Source: an uncultured Lachnospiraceae bacterium (GTDB lineage: Bacteria; Bacillota; Clostridia; Lachnospirales; Lachnospiraceae). From it: DNA of 64,000 nt. The notes beneath the pieces were generated by a model, which worked only from the letters and a program-made list of their open reading frames with translations, was not told the DNA's origin and ran no database searches. Made by a program: the position numbers and the translations under genes. The DNA lies in assembly GCA_947089905.1 (NCBI GenBank), contig CAMUMG010000002.1:310001-374000 (forward strand). Direction: 5' to 3'. Each line of letters starts with the position of its first letter. The stretch's first letter is position 1. Below, piece after piece: positions 55,726-63,478 of this stretch.

Positions 55726-57891
55726 ATGGATTGGGTAGCAAAGTGGATTTGTCCAAATACACAGTTAGGAGAGATTTGTCCTGTTTTTGAAAAAGAGTTT
55801 CAATTAAATGGAGATATTTGCAAAGCAAATTTATTTCTTACAGCATTAGGAGTTTATGAAGCAGTTTTAAATAGGGAAAGAGTTGGTGAATTTGTTTTAG
55901 CACCCGGCTGGACAGCATACCGAAAAAGACTTCAATATCAGCAGTATGATGTAACAAAGCTATTACAGACAAAAAATCATATCAGCATAACAGTCGGAAA
56001 GGGATGGTATCATGGAAGGATGCCGGGATGGGGAGGTTCTCCTGTTCAAAAAGAACTTCAAGAAAATCCTATAGGAATATTAATGCAGCTTGAAATACTT
56101 TACTGTGATGGTAGAAAAGAGATCATCTCTTCTGACGAAACATGGACAGTATCGGAAAGTAATATTCGATTCTCAGAGATCTATGATGGCGAGATCTGTG
56201 ATGCACTATTTCAAGATTTGAATAAAAAACCTGTAGCAGTATTTCATGGACCATTTCATACATTAATTGCACAGCAGGGGGAAGAAGTAAGGGAACAGGA
56301 ACGACTTACACCAGTTCAAATTATTACAACACCAAAAGGGGAAACCGTTGTTGATTTTGGTCAAAATCTAACGGGATATGTAGAAATATCAATCGATGCA
56401 AAAGCAGGAGAGGAAATTGTCATATCCCATGCAGAAGTATTAGATTCTCAGGGAAATTTTTATACAGAAAATTATCGGGGAGCAAAAGCTATTTATCGAT
56501 ATTTTTGTAAAGAGGGAAAACAGATTTGTCATGCAAAATTAACTTTTTATGGATTTCGCTATATCAGGTTGGATCGTTTTCCAAAAAATCCAAAGCCAGA
56601 ACAGTTTCAGGCAGTTGTACTTCATTCCAATTTAAAAAGAACGGGACATTTTAGATGTTCGAATTCTTTGTTAAATCGACTGTTTGAAAATATTATATGG
56701 GGACAAAAAGGAAACTTTGTCGATGTGCCGACAGATTGTCCACAAAGAGATGAACGGCTTGGATGGACAGGAGATGCCCAAGTTTTTATTGGGACAGCCT
56801 GTTATAATTTTGATACAGAAAAATTTTTTACAAAGTGGTTAAAGGATATGGCAGCAGATCAGGGAGAGGATGGAAGAATAGGTCATGTTGTGCCAGATAT
56901 TTTGCAAAATCCAAAAGCAAGTGCAGCTTGGGGAGATGCTGCTACAATTTGTCCTTGGAAGTTATATTTAGCCTATGGCAATCCAGAAATTTTAAATACA
57001 CAATTTGATTGTATGAAGAGATGGATAGAATATATTGGTTCAACTACAAAAGAACCTTATCTTTGGACAGGCGGAGAACATTATGGTGACTGGCTGGGAT
57101 TAGATGCCGCTTCTGGCAGCTATAAAGGTTCTAGCAGAGAGGATTTTATTGCTTCCGCTTTTTATGCACATTCTGTTTCTCTTGTTATAAAAGCAGGAAA
57201 AGTTCTAAAAAAAGATATTTCAAATTATGAGCTGTTATATCGAAATATTGTGACAAAATTCAGGGAAACATTTCCAGACTATAAGACACAGACAGAATGT
57301 GTACTAGCAATCTATTTTGGATTAGCAGACGATTGTATGACTACAGCAAAACAACTCACAGAAATGATCCATGCTGCCAAAGATCAGCTTCAGACTGGAT
57401 TTGTGGGAACACCATATCTGTTGCACGTTTTAAGTGATTATGGATATGAAGAACTTGCCTATACTCTTTTACTTCGAACAAAGTATCCATCATGGCTTTA
57501 TCCAGTAACAAAAGGGGCAACCACCATTTGGGAACATTGGGATGGAATTATGGAAAATGGTGAATTTTGGAGTAAGGATATGAATTCTTTCAATCATTAT
57601 GCCTATGGGGCAGTAGCAGACTGGATCTATGGGATTGCGGCAGGAATTTGTCCAGTAGAAGAATATCCGGGGTATCAGCACGTTGCTATTGCACCAAAGC
57701 CAGATGTACGATTAGATTGGCTGGAAGCTTCCTTAGAAACCAGACATGGAAAGATTTATTCTGGATGGAGAAAACAAGATGGTGTTTGGAGATATGAAAT
57801 AGAAACACCAGTAAGAGCGAACATTACAATAGCAGGAAAAACATATGAAGTTTCAAAGGGAAGTTATGTTTTTTATAGTGACATAAAATAA
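55726..57891 (+). CDS. GH78 alpha-L-rhamnosidase
   Basis: The 721-aa cytoplasmic enzyme has N-terminal beta-sandwich domains (FLTALGVYEAVLNRERVG, SITVGKGWYHGRMPGWGG) and an (alpha/alpha)6 barrel with the catalytic region DVPTDCPQRDERLGWTGDAQ and the later GATTIWEHWDGI. It frees L-rhamnose from plant or bacterial glycans. ATG at 55726 follows AAAGGATGGAGAAGAA. The C-terminal beta domain is intact. No rhamnose catabolic genes are next to it. Confidence 0.93.
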   Translation: MDWVAKWICPNTQLGEICPVFEKEFQLNGDICKANLFLTALGVYEAVLNRERVGEFVLAPGWTAYRKRLQYQQYDVTKLLQTKNHISITVGKGWYHGRMPGWGGSPVQKELQENPIGILMQLEILYCDGRKEIISSDETWTVSESNIRFSEIYDGEICDALFQDLNKKPVAVFHGPFHTLIAQQGEEVREQERLTPVQIITTPKGETVVDFGQNLTGYVEISIDAKAGEEIVISHAEVLDSQGNFYTENYRGAKAIYRYFCKEGKQICHAKLTFYGFRYIRLDRFPKNPKPEQFQAVVLHSNLKRTGHFRCSNSLLNRLFENIIWGQKGNFVDVPTDCPQRDERLGWTGDAQVFIGTACYNFDTEKFFTKWLKDMAADQGEDGRIGHVVPDILQNPKASAAWGDAATICPWKLYLAYGNPEILNTQFDCMKRWIEYIGSTTKEPYLWTGGEHYGDWLGLDAASGSYKGSSREDFIASAFYAHSVSLVIKAGKVLKKDISNYELLYRNIVTKFRETFPDYKTQTECVLAIYFGLADDCMTTAKQLTEMIHAAKDQLQTGFVGTPYLLHVLSDYGYEELAYTLLLRTKYPSWLYPVTKGATTIWEHWDGIMENGEFWSKDMNSFNHYAYGAVADWIYGIAAGICPVEEYPGYQHVAIAPKPDVRLDWLEASLETRHGKIYSGWRKQDGVWRYEIETPVRANITIAGKTYEVSKGSYVFYSDIK

Positions 57892-57904
57892 GAGTGTATT
57901 TTTA

Positions 57905-57941
57905 ATATGGGAAGATCCTTATCTAAAGGATCTCCTCATAT
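57905..57941. terminator. Weak hairpin after the rhamnosidase gene
   Basis: AGATCCTT and AAGGATCT (57913-57920 with 57926-57933) pair, flanked by ATATG/CATAT. A T tract is lacking. It also spans the stop of the broken minus-strand gene. Confidence 0.4.
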
Positions 57942-58097
57942 TTAGAAAAGCTATGAAAGTCTTCTATCCAACCATTATCTATTTTACGTTCTCTAAAATC
58001 TTCGATTATTTTAATATCATATCCATAAGTGTCGGCAAAATCTACTACTGTATCTATAGACCTTTTAACTAAAAACAGCAATTCATCTCCCACTTCT

Positions 58098-58265
58098 TTA
58101 AGTGGGAGATGAATTGCGTTTCTTGATACTGTCTAAATATTGACGTAGAGCCAACTCTATAATCTTAGTTATTGGTATCATGCTTGTATTAGAGTATTCC
58201 CTTAATTCACTTAGTAGGTTTAGTGGTAGTGTAGTTGATATTCTTTTTCTATTTTTTAACGCCAT
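58098..58265 (-). CDS. Ribbon-helix-helix protein of the IS element
   Basis: The 55-aa protein reads MALKNRKRISTTLPLNLL, then a second helix part SMIPITKIIELALRQYLDSI, a compact Arc/CopG-type DNA-binding fold. Such short genes, divergent from tnpB, occur in clostridial IS605-type elements and may regulate the element. The stop lies in the loop of the left-end hairpin. AAAGGAGAAATAATT precedes the ATG. Confidence 0.8.
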   Translation of the reverse strand: MALKNRKRISTTLPLNLLSELREYSNTSMIPITKIIELALRQYLDSIKKRNSSPT

Positions 58266-58374
58266 AATTATTTCTCCTTTTATTTATTATATATTGTAGT
58301 ATAACATGATATAATTATTGACGCAAGTTATATAACGTAATATAATATTATATATGGAAAGAGAGGTGATAATT

Positions 58375-58823
58375 ATGTTAAAAGCTTATAAGTATAGACT
58401 TTATCCAAATAAAGAACAAAGAGAATTTATCAATAAAACTATTGGCTGTGCTAGATTTATCTACAACAAAATGTTAGGTGATAAGATAGAGCATTACAAA
58501 GAAACTAAAAAAATGTTAAAGAATACACCCAGCCAATACAAAAAGGAATATGAATGGTTAAAAGAAGTGGATAGCCTTGCACTTGCAAATGCTCAAATGA
58601 ATTTAGATAAAGCTTATAAAAACTTTTTTAGAGATACAAAAGCAGGATTTCCAAAATTCAAATCTAAGAAGAAAAGCAGCAATAGCTATACTACTAATAA
58701 CCAAAAAGGTACAGTATATATTGAAAATGGGTATATCAAAGTACCTAAGTTAAACCATGTTGCAATACAGAACATGATAGAGATATGAACGCAAGTTATA
58801 ACTTGCTAAAACTAGCTATGTAG
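58375..58823 (+). pseudogene. TnpB with a large internal deletion
   Basis: The N-terminal part is intact: MLKAYKYRLYPNKEQREFIN, GCARFIYNKMLGDKI, then PKFKSKKKSSNSYTTN and IENGYIKVPKL, as in TnpB proteins. After about residue 130 the frame joins, one frame off, to the very end of the protein: HDRDMNASYNLLKLAM-stop (58773-58823), the third RuvC motif. The deleted middle holds the first catalytic Asp, the Glu and the zinc finger. The result is a small non-autonomous element that keeps both ends. Confidence 0.88.
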
Positions 58824-59236
58824 AAGTGGCATTACTTAGAGGTTGGAATAACCTTGATAGCCTAGGTAAACTTGCACCAGTAGGTGTATTGACTAGGAAG
58901 CCCACACTTCTATTAAGTGGGGGTAATTCACAAGGACTTGATAAAACAACATCTACCAGTTTATCTGATAAATACTTGGTAACTAATTTTCTGTCTGACA
59001 TACCCTTTAAGGATAACTCACGTAGTTTATCATTATGATTATTATAATTTGGGTTCTACATGACGAATAAAATATATATGTGTCATAATAGTCCTCATTT
59101 CTATTAGGATAAAAGTTTCCTGTTATTAAGGTGAGTTTATTTTACCATATTAGAACAAACTTTAAAATTGTGCAATTTGCATAATTTTGAGTGTCGAAAT
59201 TTGTCGTATATTATTTAAAAAATGAAAGAAAATAGG

Positions 59237-59265
59237 TTGACATTCGAATCTATACATGATAATAT
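59237..59265 (+). promoter_or_regulatory. Promoter of the nucleoside-salvage operon
   Basis: TTGACA and TAATAT are 17 bp apart, about 130 bp before the first gene. From 59087 to 59236 nothing else is seen. Confidence 0.7.
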
Positions 59266-59282
59266 ACAAATAAAGAAATTGA

Positions 59283-59294
59283 TAAAACGTTTTA
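59283..59294. promoter_or_regulatory. LacI-type operator 1
   Basis: The palindrome TAAAACGTTTTA, with the central CG typical of LacI-family sites, lies just after the -10 box. Confidence 0.75.
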
Positions 59295-59335
59295 GCAAAA
59301 AGTTCTTCACTGAACTTAATTTTTTGACTAAATGA

Positions 59336-59347
59336 TAAAACGTTTTA
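59336..59347. promoter_or_regulatory. LacI-type operator 2
   Basis: The same TAAAACGTTTTA recurs 53 bp later, with matching flanks (TGA before, CAAAAA after) and an AAGTTC/GAACTT hairpin between the two. Two sites about five helical turns apart could permit looping. Confidence 0.75.
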
Positions 59348-59394
59348 CCAAAAATAGATACATACATTAGGGAGATTATAGAAAGGGAGAAGAG

Positions 59395-59820
59395 ATGGCT
59401 CAATATCAAAGAGTGAAAAATGGTCTTACTCCGGAAATCTATGAGATGCTTAGAAAAAAAGTGGCATTACAACATTATGATCAAGAAGATGTAGTACAGG
59501 CATTAAAACATACCTTATTTTCGATTGTAATTAAAGAAGATTGTGTTCCGGTGGGAATTGGAAGAGTAATTGGAGATGGGCGGATTGCTTTCTTTATTAA
59601 GGATGTTGTAGTAGAACCTTCAAAACAACATTGTGGAATTGGGCGAATGGTAATGGAAGAACTGATGTGTTATATCAAAGAAAATGGATGTCCAAATGCG
59701 TATGTCGGGTTAATGGCATTAACTGGAAAAGAGGGGTTTTATGAAAAGTTTGGTTTTCATATTCGACCTTATAAAGAGCAGGGAAGCGGAATGACTCAGC
59801 TTGTCAATCAAACTTTATAA
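59395..59820 (+). CDS. GNAT family N-acetyltransferase
   Basis: The 141-aa enzyme has IGRVIGDGRIAFFIKDVVV, the acetyl-CoA loop QHCGIGRMVMEEL, and the C-terminal GKEGFYEKFGFHIRP. Such enzymes acetylate amino groups of small molecules or proteins. It starts the operon of ribokinase, nucleoside hydrolase and transporter, and shares their regulator sites; why an acetyltransferase is there is unknown. Confidence 0.9.
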   Translation: MAQYQRVKNGLTPEIYEMLRKKVALQHYDQEDVVQALKHTLFSIVIKEDCVPVGIGRVIGDGRIAFFIKDVVVEPSKQHCGIGRMVMEELMCYIKENGCPNAYVGLMALTGKEGFYEKFGFHIRPYKEQGSGMTQLVNQTL

Positions 59821-59847
59821 TAATGAATTACAGATAGGAGGGTAAAC

Positions 59848-60750
59848 ATGAAAAGTGTAATTGTGTTTGGAAGTCTGAATATGGATTTAACCATTCAGTG
59901 TGAGCGAATACCACAACAGGGAGAAACGGTAGAAGGAAGTAATTTTTTATCCAATCCCGGAGGAAAAGGCGGTAATCAGGCGGTAGCGGCTGCAAAGTTT
60001 GGGGCACCTACAAAGATGATTGCCTGTGTAGGTCAGGATGTATTTGGACAAAAACTACTGAATGTGTTAGAAGAGTATAAAGTGGATTGTCAATCGGTAA
60101 AGATCAGTAAGACAGGACAGACGGGAGTAGCTGTGATCACCTGCCATCAAGGAGATAACAGGATTATTTTAAGTTCAGGTACAAATCATGAATTAAAGGC
60201 AAAAGATGTAAAGGAGGTGCTTTATAAGGTAGCAGAGCCAGGAGATCTGTTTGTAACTCAATATGAATGTGAACAAAATACGGTATTAGAATCTTTACAG
60301 ATTGCAAAGGAGATGGGAATGTATACGATTTTTAATCCAGCTCCTGCAAAAATAATCCCAACACAGTACTATCCATATATTGATCTTTTAGTAGTAAATC
60401 AGACAGAAGCACAGTTTCAGACAAAAGTTTTTCCACAGGAAGAAGAAAGCTGTAAAGAGGCTATACAAAGTATGTGTCAAATGGGAGCACGACAAGTAAT
60501 TATAACATTAGGTAGCAACGGAAGTATTTTTAATTTGGGAGAGGAGCTTTATCAAGTACCTGCCTGTCAAATAGAAGCTGTAGATACAACAGCCGCCGGA
60601 GATACTTTTATTGGGGTATTGGCAGCTTGTTTGGCAGAAGAAAAAGATTTAAAAGAGAGTGTACAATATGCAACGAAAGCAGCCGCTTTAACGATTACAC
60701 GGTATGGAGCACAGCAGGCAATTCCTTATCGAAAAGAAATTGAAATTTAA
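59848..60750 (+). CDS. rbsK: Ribokinase
   Basis: The 300-aa PfkB-family kinase has NMDLTIQCERIPQQGETV, the GGKGGNQAVAAAKFG substrate motif, and the anion hole/catalytic DTTAAGDTFIGVLAA with the Asp base. It phosphorylates D-ribose at O5. Ribose released by the adjacent nucleoside hydrolase would be its substrate, feeding the pentose phosphate pathway. AGGAGGGTAAAC precedes the ATG. Confidence 0.93.
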   Translation: MKSVIVFGSLNMDLTIQCERIPQQGETVEGSNFLSNPGGKGGNQAVAAAKFGAPTKMIACVGQDVFGQKLLNVLEEYKVDCQSVKISKTGQTGVAVITCHQGDNRIILSSGTNHELKAKDVKEVLYKVAEPGDLFVTQYECEQNTVLESLQIAKEMGMYTIFNPAPAKIIPTQYYPYIDLLVVNQTEAQFQTKVFPQEEESCKEAIQSMCQMGARQVIITLGSNGSIFNLGEELYQVPACQIEAVDTTAAGDTFIGVLAACLAEEKDLKESVQYATKAAALTITRYGAQQAIPYRKEIEI

Positions 60751-60770
60751 TATTTAGGAGGGTTTATATT

Positions 60771-61691
60771 ATGAGTAAAAGACCAATTATTATTGATACG
60801 GATCCGGGAATTGATGATGCACTGGCAATTGCAGTTGCATTATTTTCAGAAGAATTAGAAGTAAAGTTAATTACTACAGTAGCGGGAAATGTTTCCTTAG
60901 AAAAGGTAACAAATAATGCACTGCGACTGCTTGCTTTTTTTGAAAAGGATATACCAGTAGCAGCAGGTGCATCTGCTCCATTGATTGAAGAACTAATAGA
61001 TGCGTCTAATGTACATGGAGCAAGCGGTATGGAAGGATTTGATTTTCCAGAACCAAAGAAGTCATTATTATTAAAAGAAAATGCAGTGAATGCGATGTAT
61101 CGGACAATTATGGAAAGTGAAGAAAAGGTTACTCTAGTTCCAATTGCACCGCTTACCAATATCGCTCTATTGTTTGCAATGTATCCAGAAGTAAAAGAAC
61201 GAATTCAAGAGATTGTTATGATGGGCGGATCAGCTTCGAGGGGAAATAAAGGTGTTATGTCGGAATTTAATGTAGCGACTGATCCAGAAGCAGCAAAAAT
61301 GGTATTTGCCTCTGGTGTGCCGCTCGTTATGGCAGGGTTAGATGTAGGCTGGAAAGCTTTAGTTTTACCAGAGGATACTGCAAAACTTTTGGAACTTGGA
61401 GAAGTAGGCAAGATGGCACATTGTCTGTTTAAAAAGTATCGGGGCGGAAGTTTTAATACAGGACTAAAAATGTATGATAGTTGTGCTATAGCATATCTTT
61501 TATGTCCGCAGATGTTTGAGGTAGTAAACACCTATATTGATGTAGAACTTTGTGGTTCAATGACAAAGGGTTGTACTTTAGTAGATCTGAAAGGATATCT
61601 GAAAAAAGCACCAAATGCGAAAGTTTGTATGGATATTAATCAGGAACTATTCCGCAAATGGTTTTTAGAATCCATAGGACAATGTAAATAG
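60771..61691 (+). CDS. Ribonucleoside hydrolase
   Basis: The 306-aa enzyme has the calcium-site motif IIDTDPGIDDALAI, VAAGAS, ASNVHGASGM, VPIAPLTNIALL, MMGGSA and the C-terminal YDSCAIAYLL. It hydrolyses nucleosides to base and ribose. Type (pyrimidine or purine) cannot be told. It lies 20 bp after rbsK with TAGGAGGGTTTATATT. Confidence 0.93.
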   Translation: MSKRPIIIDTDPGIDDALAIAVALFSEELEVKLITTVAGNVSLEKVTNNALRLLAFFEKDIPVAAGASAPLIEELIDASNVHGASGMEGFDFPEPKKSLLLKENAVNAMYRTIMESEEKVTLVPIAPLTNIALLFAMYPEVKERIQEIVMMGGSASRGNKGVMSEFNVATDPEAAKMVFASGVPLVMAGLDVGWKALVLPEDTAKLLELGEVGKMAHCLFKKYRGGSFNTGLKMYDSCAIAYLLCPQMFEVVNTYIDVELCGSMTKGCTLVDLKGYLKKAPNAKVCMDINQELFRKWFLESIGQCK

Positions 61692-61715
61692 TTTCGTATA
61701 AAAGGGGGAAAGGAT

Positions 61716-63134
61716 ATGACAACAGCGATTATGTATCTTTCTGCGATTGTAGCAGTAGCAGTCGTTATCTTTATGTTAATTAAAAAAATGGATATCAAAA
61801 TTACTCTGTTTGTAATTGGTATTCTGCTAATGTATATCGGTATGGCTTGTGGAAACAGTATTGGAGGAACACAATTTGCATCTACAGGTATGGCATGGCT
61901 CGATCCATTAAAGGCGATTGCAGATCAATTTAAATCTACTATCAGTTCCGCAGGTTTTATTATTTTGATTTTGGGCGGTTATTCCACCTATATGAATTCA
62001 ATTAAGGCAAATAATGTGACAGTTAATGCTTTAACAAAGCCAATCGGCAAAATCAAATCAGTATATATTTTAGTTCCAGCTGTATTTTTAATTGGAAACT
62101 TATTATCTTTAGTTGTACCAAGTGCTTCAAACTTAGCAATTATTTTACTCGCAACACTCTATCCGATTATGATTCAGGCGGGTATGAGTACATTGACAGC
62201 AGCGGGAATTATTGCAACAACAGCAACTGTAATGCCAACACCACTTGGAAGCGACAATGTGGCAATGGCAGCAGAATTAGCTAATACAGCAGAATTTGCA
62301 GGACTTACTGCCAGTGAATATGTATTTCGTTATCATGCCTTAGTTTCTGTTCCTACTTTGTTTGTTATGGCAGCAGCTCATTATTTCTGGCAGAAATTTA
62401 TGGACAAGAAAGAAAAGGGAAAAGAAAACGAGAAGTTAAATAACCAAGTCGAAGTAGAAGTGATAAAGGGCGGGAAACTGTTCCAGACAGTATATGCCAT
62501 TTTACCATTACTTCCAATTTTAATGCTGATTTTAGTTTTTATCGTACAAAAAATCACAGGTATCAATATTAATTTAAGTGTAGAAGTTGCAACATTATTC
62601 TCATTTGTTATTGCAATTATATGTGAGATGGTTCGCAATCACGATGTTAGAAAGACTTTAGATGCAACGGAATCTTTCTTTAAAGGAATGGGTGGTGCAA
62701 TGCCAATTGTTGCACTATTAGTAGCTGGTACAATCTTTGTAACTGGATTAAAAACAATAGGTTTAATTGCAGCACTTCAAGAAGCAATGACAGGTCTACA
62801 AGGCTCTGGATTAGGATTTGTACTTCCATTAATCTTAGTAGCACTGACTGCATTAATTGTATTATTAAGTGGAAGTGGAACAGCTCTTTTCTTTGCAATG
62901 GTTCCATTAATGGTTCCGTTGGCAGCAGCAGCAGGCATTAATGTATTGGCTGTAGCTATTCCAATGGGACTTGCAGGAAATCTACTTCGTGCAGTATCCC
63001 CAGTATCAGCAGTAGTTATGATTGTAGCAGGTTCAGTAAAGAAAGAACCATTACAAATTGTAAAAAGAACTTCTGTTCCAATGATTGTTGGTGTAGCATT
63101 TATGTTTATTCTATCTATGATTTTGTTCTTATAA
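61716..63134 (+). CDS. DcuC-like transporter, probably for nucleosides
   Basis: The 472-aa protein has about 12 membrane helices, e.g. ITLFVIGILLMYIGMACG, VYILVPAVFLIGNLLSLVVP and the family motifs VMPTPLGSDNVAMAAE and LSGSGTALFFAMVPL. These place it with the DcuC/IT superfamily, described for C4-dicarboxylates. The neighbours are nucleoside hydrolase and ribokinase, so a nucleoside or nucleobase is a more likely substrate. AAAGGGGGAAAGGAT lies before the ATG. A terminator follows. Confidence 0.85.
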   Translation: MTTAIMYLSAIVAVAVVIFMLIKKMDIKITLFVIGILLMYIGMACGNSIGGTQFASTGMAWLDPLKAIADQFKSTISSAGFIILILGGYSTYMNSIKANNVTVNALTKPIGKIKSVYILVPAVFLIGNLLSLVVPSASNLAIILLATLYPIMIQAGMSTLTAAGIIATTATVMPTPLGSDNVAMAAELANTAEFAGLTASEYVFRYHALVSVPTLFVMAAAHYFWQKFMDKKEKGKENEKLNNQVEVEVIKGGKLFQTVYAILPLLPILMLILVFIVQKITGININLSVEVATLFSFVIAIICEMVRNHDVRKTLDATESFFKGMGGAMPIVALLVAGTIFVTGLKTIGLIAALQEAMTGLQGSGLGFVLPLILVALTALIVLLSGSGTALFFAMVPLMVPLAAAAGINVLAVAIPMGLAGNLLRAVSPVSAVVMIVAGSVKKEPLQIVKRTSVPMIVGVAFMFILSMILFL

Positions 63135-63163
63135 AATAATAAGAAGATTTTTTAGTATAGTTG

Positions 63164-63216
63164 CCTCTTTTCTTACATTATTTCAGCCTATTTAGGTTAA
63201 TTTGTAAGGAAAGAGG
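63164..63216 (+). terminator. Terminator after the transporter gene
   Basis: CCTCTTTTCTTACA (63164-63177) pairs with TGTAAGGAAAGAGG (63203-63216) with one G-T. A T-containing tract follows. Confidence 0.7.
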
Positions 63217-63362
63217 TTAATTCTTATCCTCTCATTTCTCACTCTTATTCGTAATGTCCTATATTCTTGTCTCCACTAAATTTCTACTAACAAATAAAGT
63301 ATATTTATTTCTGATTCCATTTATTAGAAATATTCATAAAATGTGTAACAAATTAAAAAATA

Positions 63363-63391
63363 TTGACACTTATTTTATATTGCTATATAAT
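63363..63391 (+). promoter_or_regulatory. Promoter of the LacI-family gene
   Basis: Perfect TTGACA and TATAAT, 17 bp apart, lie 88 bp before the start. No copy of the TAAAACGTTTTA site is seen here. Confidence 0.8.
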
Positions 63392-63478
63392 GAATATATA
63401 GTAGTATAGAATAAAAATATTCTAAAAAGAAATAGGACGATTATTATAGATAGATAATACATAAGAACGGAGAATTGA

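Larger units (their letters stand above)
58075..58932 (+). mobile_element. IS605/IS1341-type element with deleted tnpB
   Basis: An approximately 857-bp insertion without target duplication lies in the histidine-phosphatase gene. Its left end has a perfect 17-bp hairpin around CTCCCACTT-CTTT-AAGTGGGAG, and its right end a similar CCCACACTT-AAGTGGGGG hairpin before TAATTCAC. It holds a minus-strand ribbon-helix-helix gene and a tnpB remnant followed by an omega-RNA-like tail (about 58824-58932). The exact edges are uncertain by one A. No tnpA is present. Confidence 0.82.
57923..59086 (-). pseudogene. Histidine phosphatase family gene, broken by a frameshift and an IS
   Basis: On the minus strand the gene starts at 59086 (GAGGACTATT before ATG) with MTHIYFIRHVEP, loses frame in the AAATTATAA tract, resumes as YNNHNDKLRELSLKGMSDRKL and reaches VDVVLSSP. 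It continues on the far side of the insertion as VKRSIDTVVDFADTYGYD and ends YEEIL-stop at 57923. The RH pair and the R/E pattern are those of phosphoglycerate-mutase-like phosphatases. Removing the element and one A restores a continuous frame (SSP-F-L-VKRS). Confidence 0.8.

Noticed and set aside
58076..58120. The 17-bp hairpin at the left edge of the IS as a CRISPR repeat or host terminator
   Set aside because: It is not repeated in an array; its similarity to the hairpin at the right end identifies it as an IS605-type end.
58826..59038. Plus-strand 70-codon frame after the TnpB remnant
   Set aside because: It runs across the IS edge into DNA that codes for the histidine phosphatase on the other strand.
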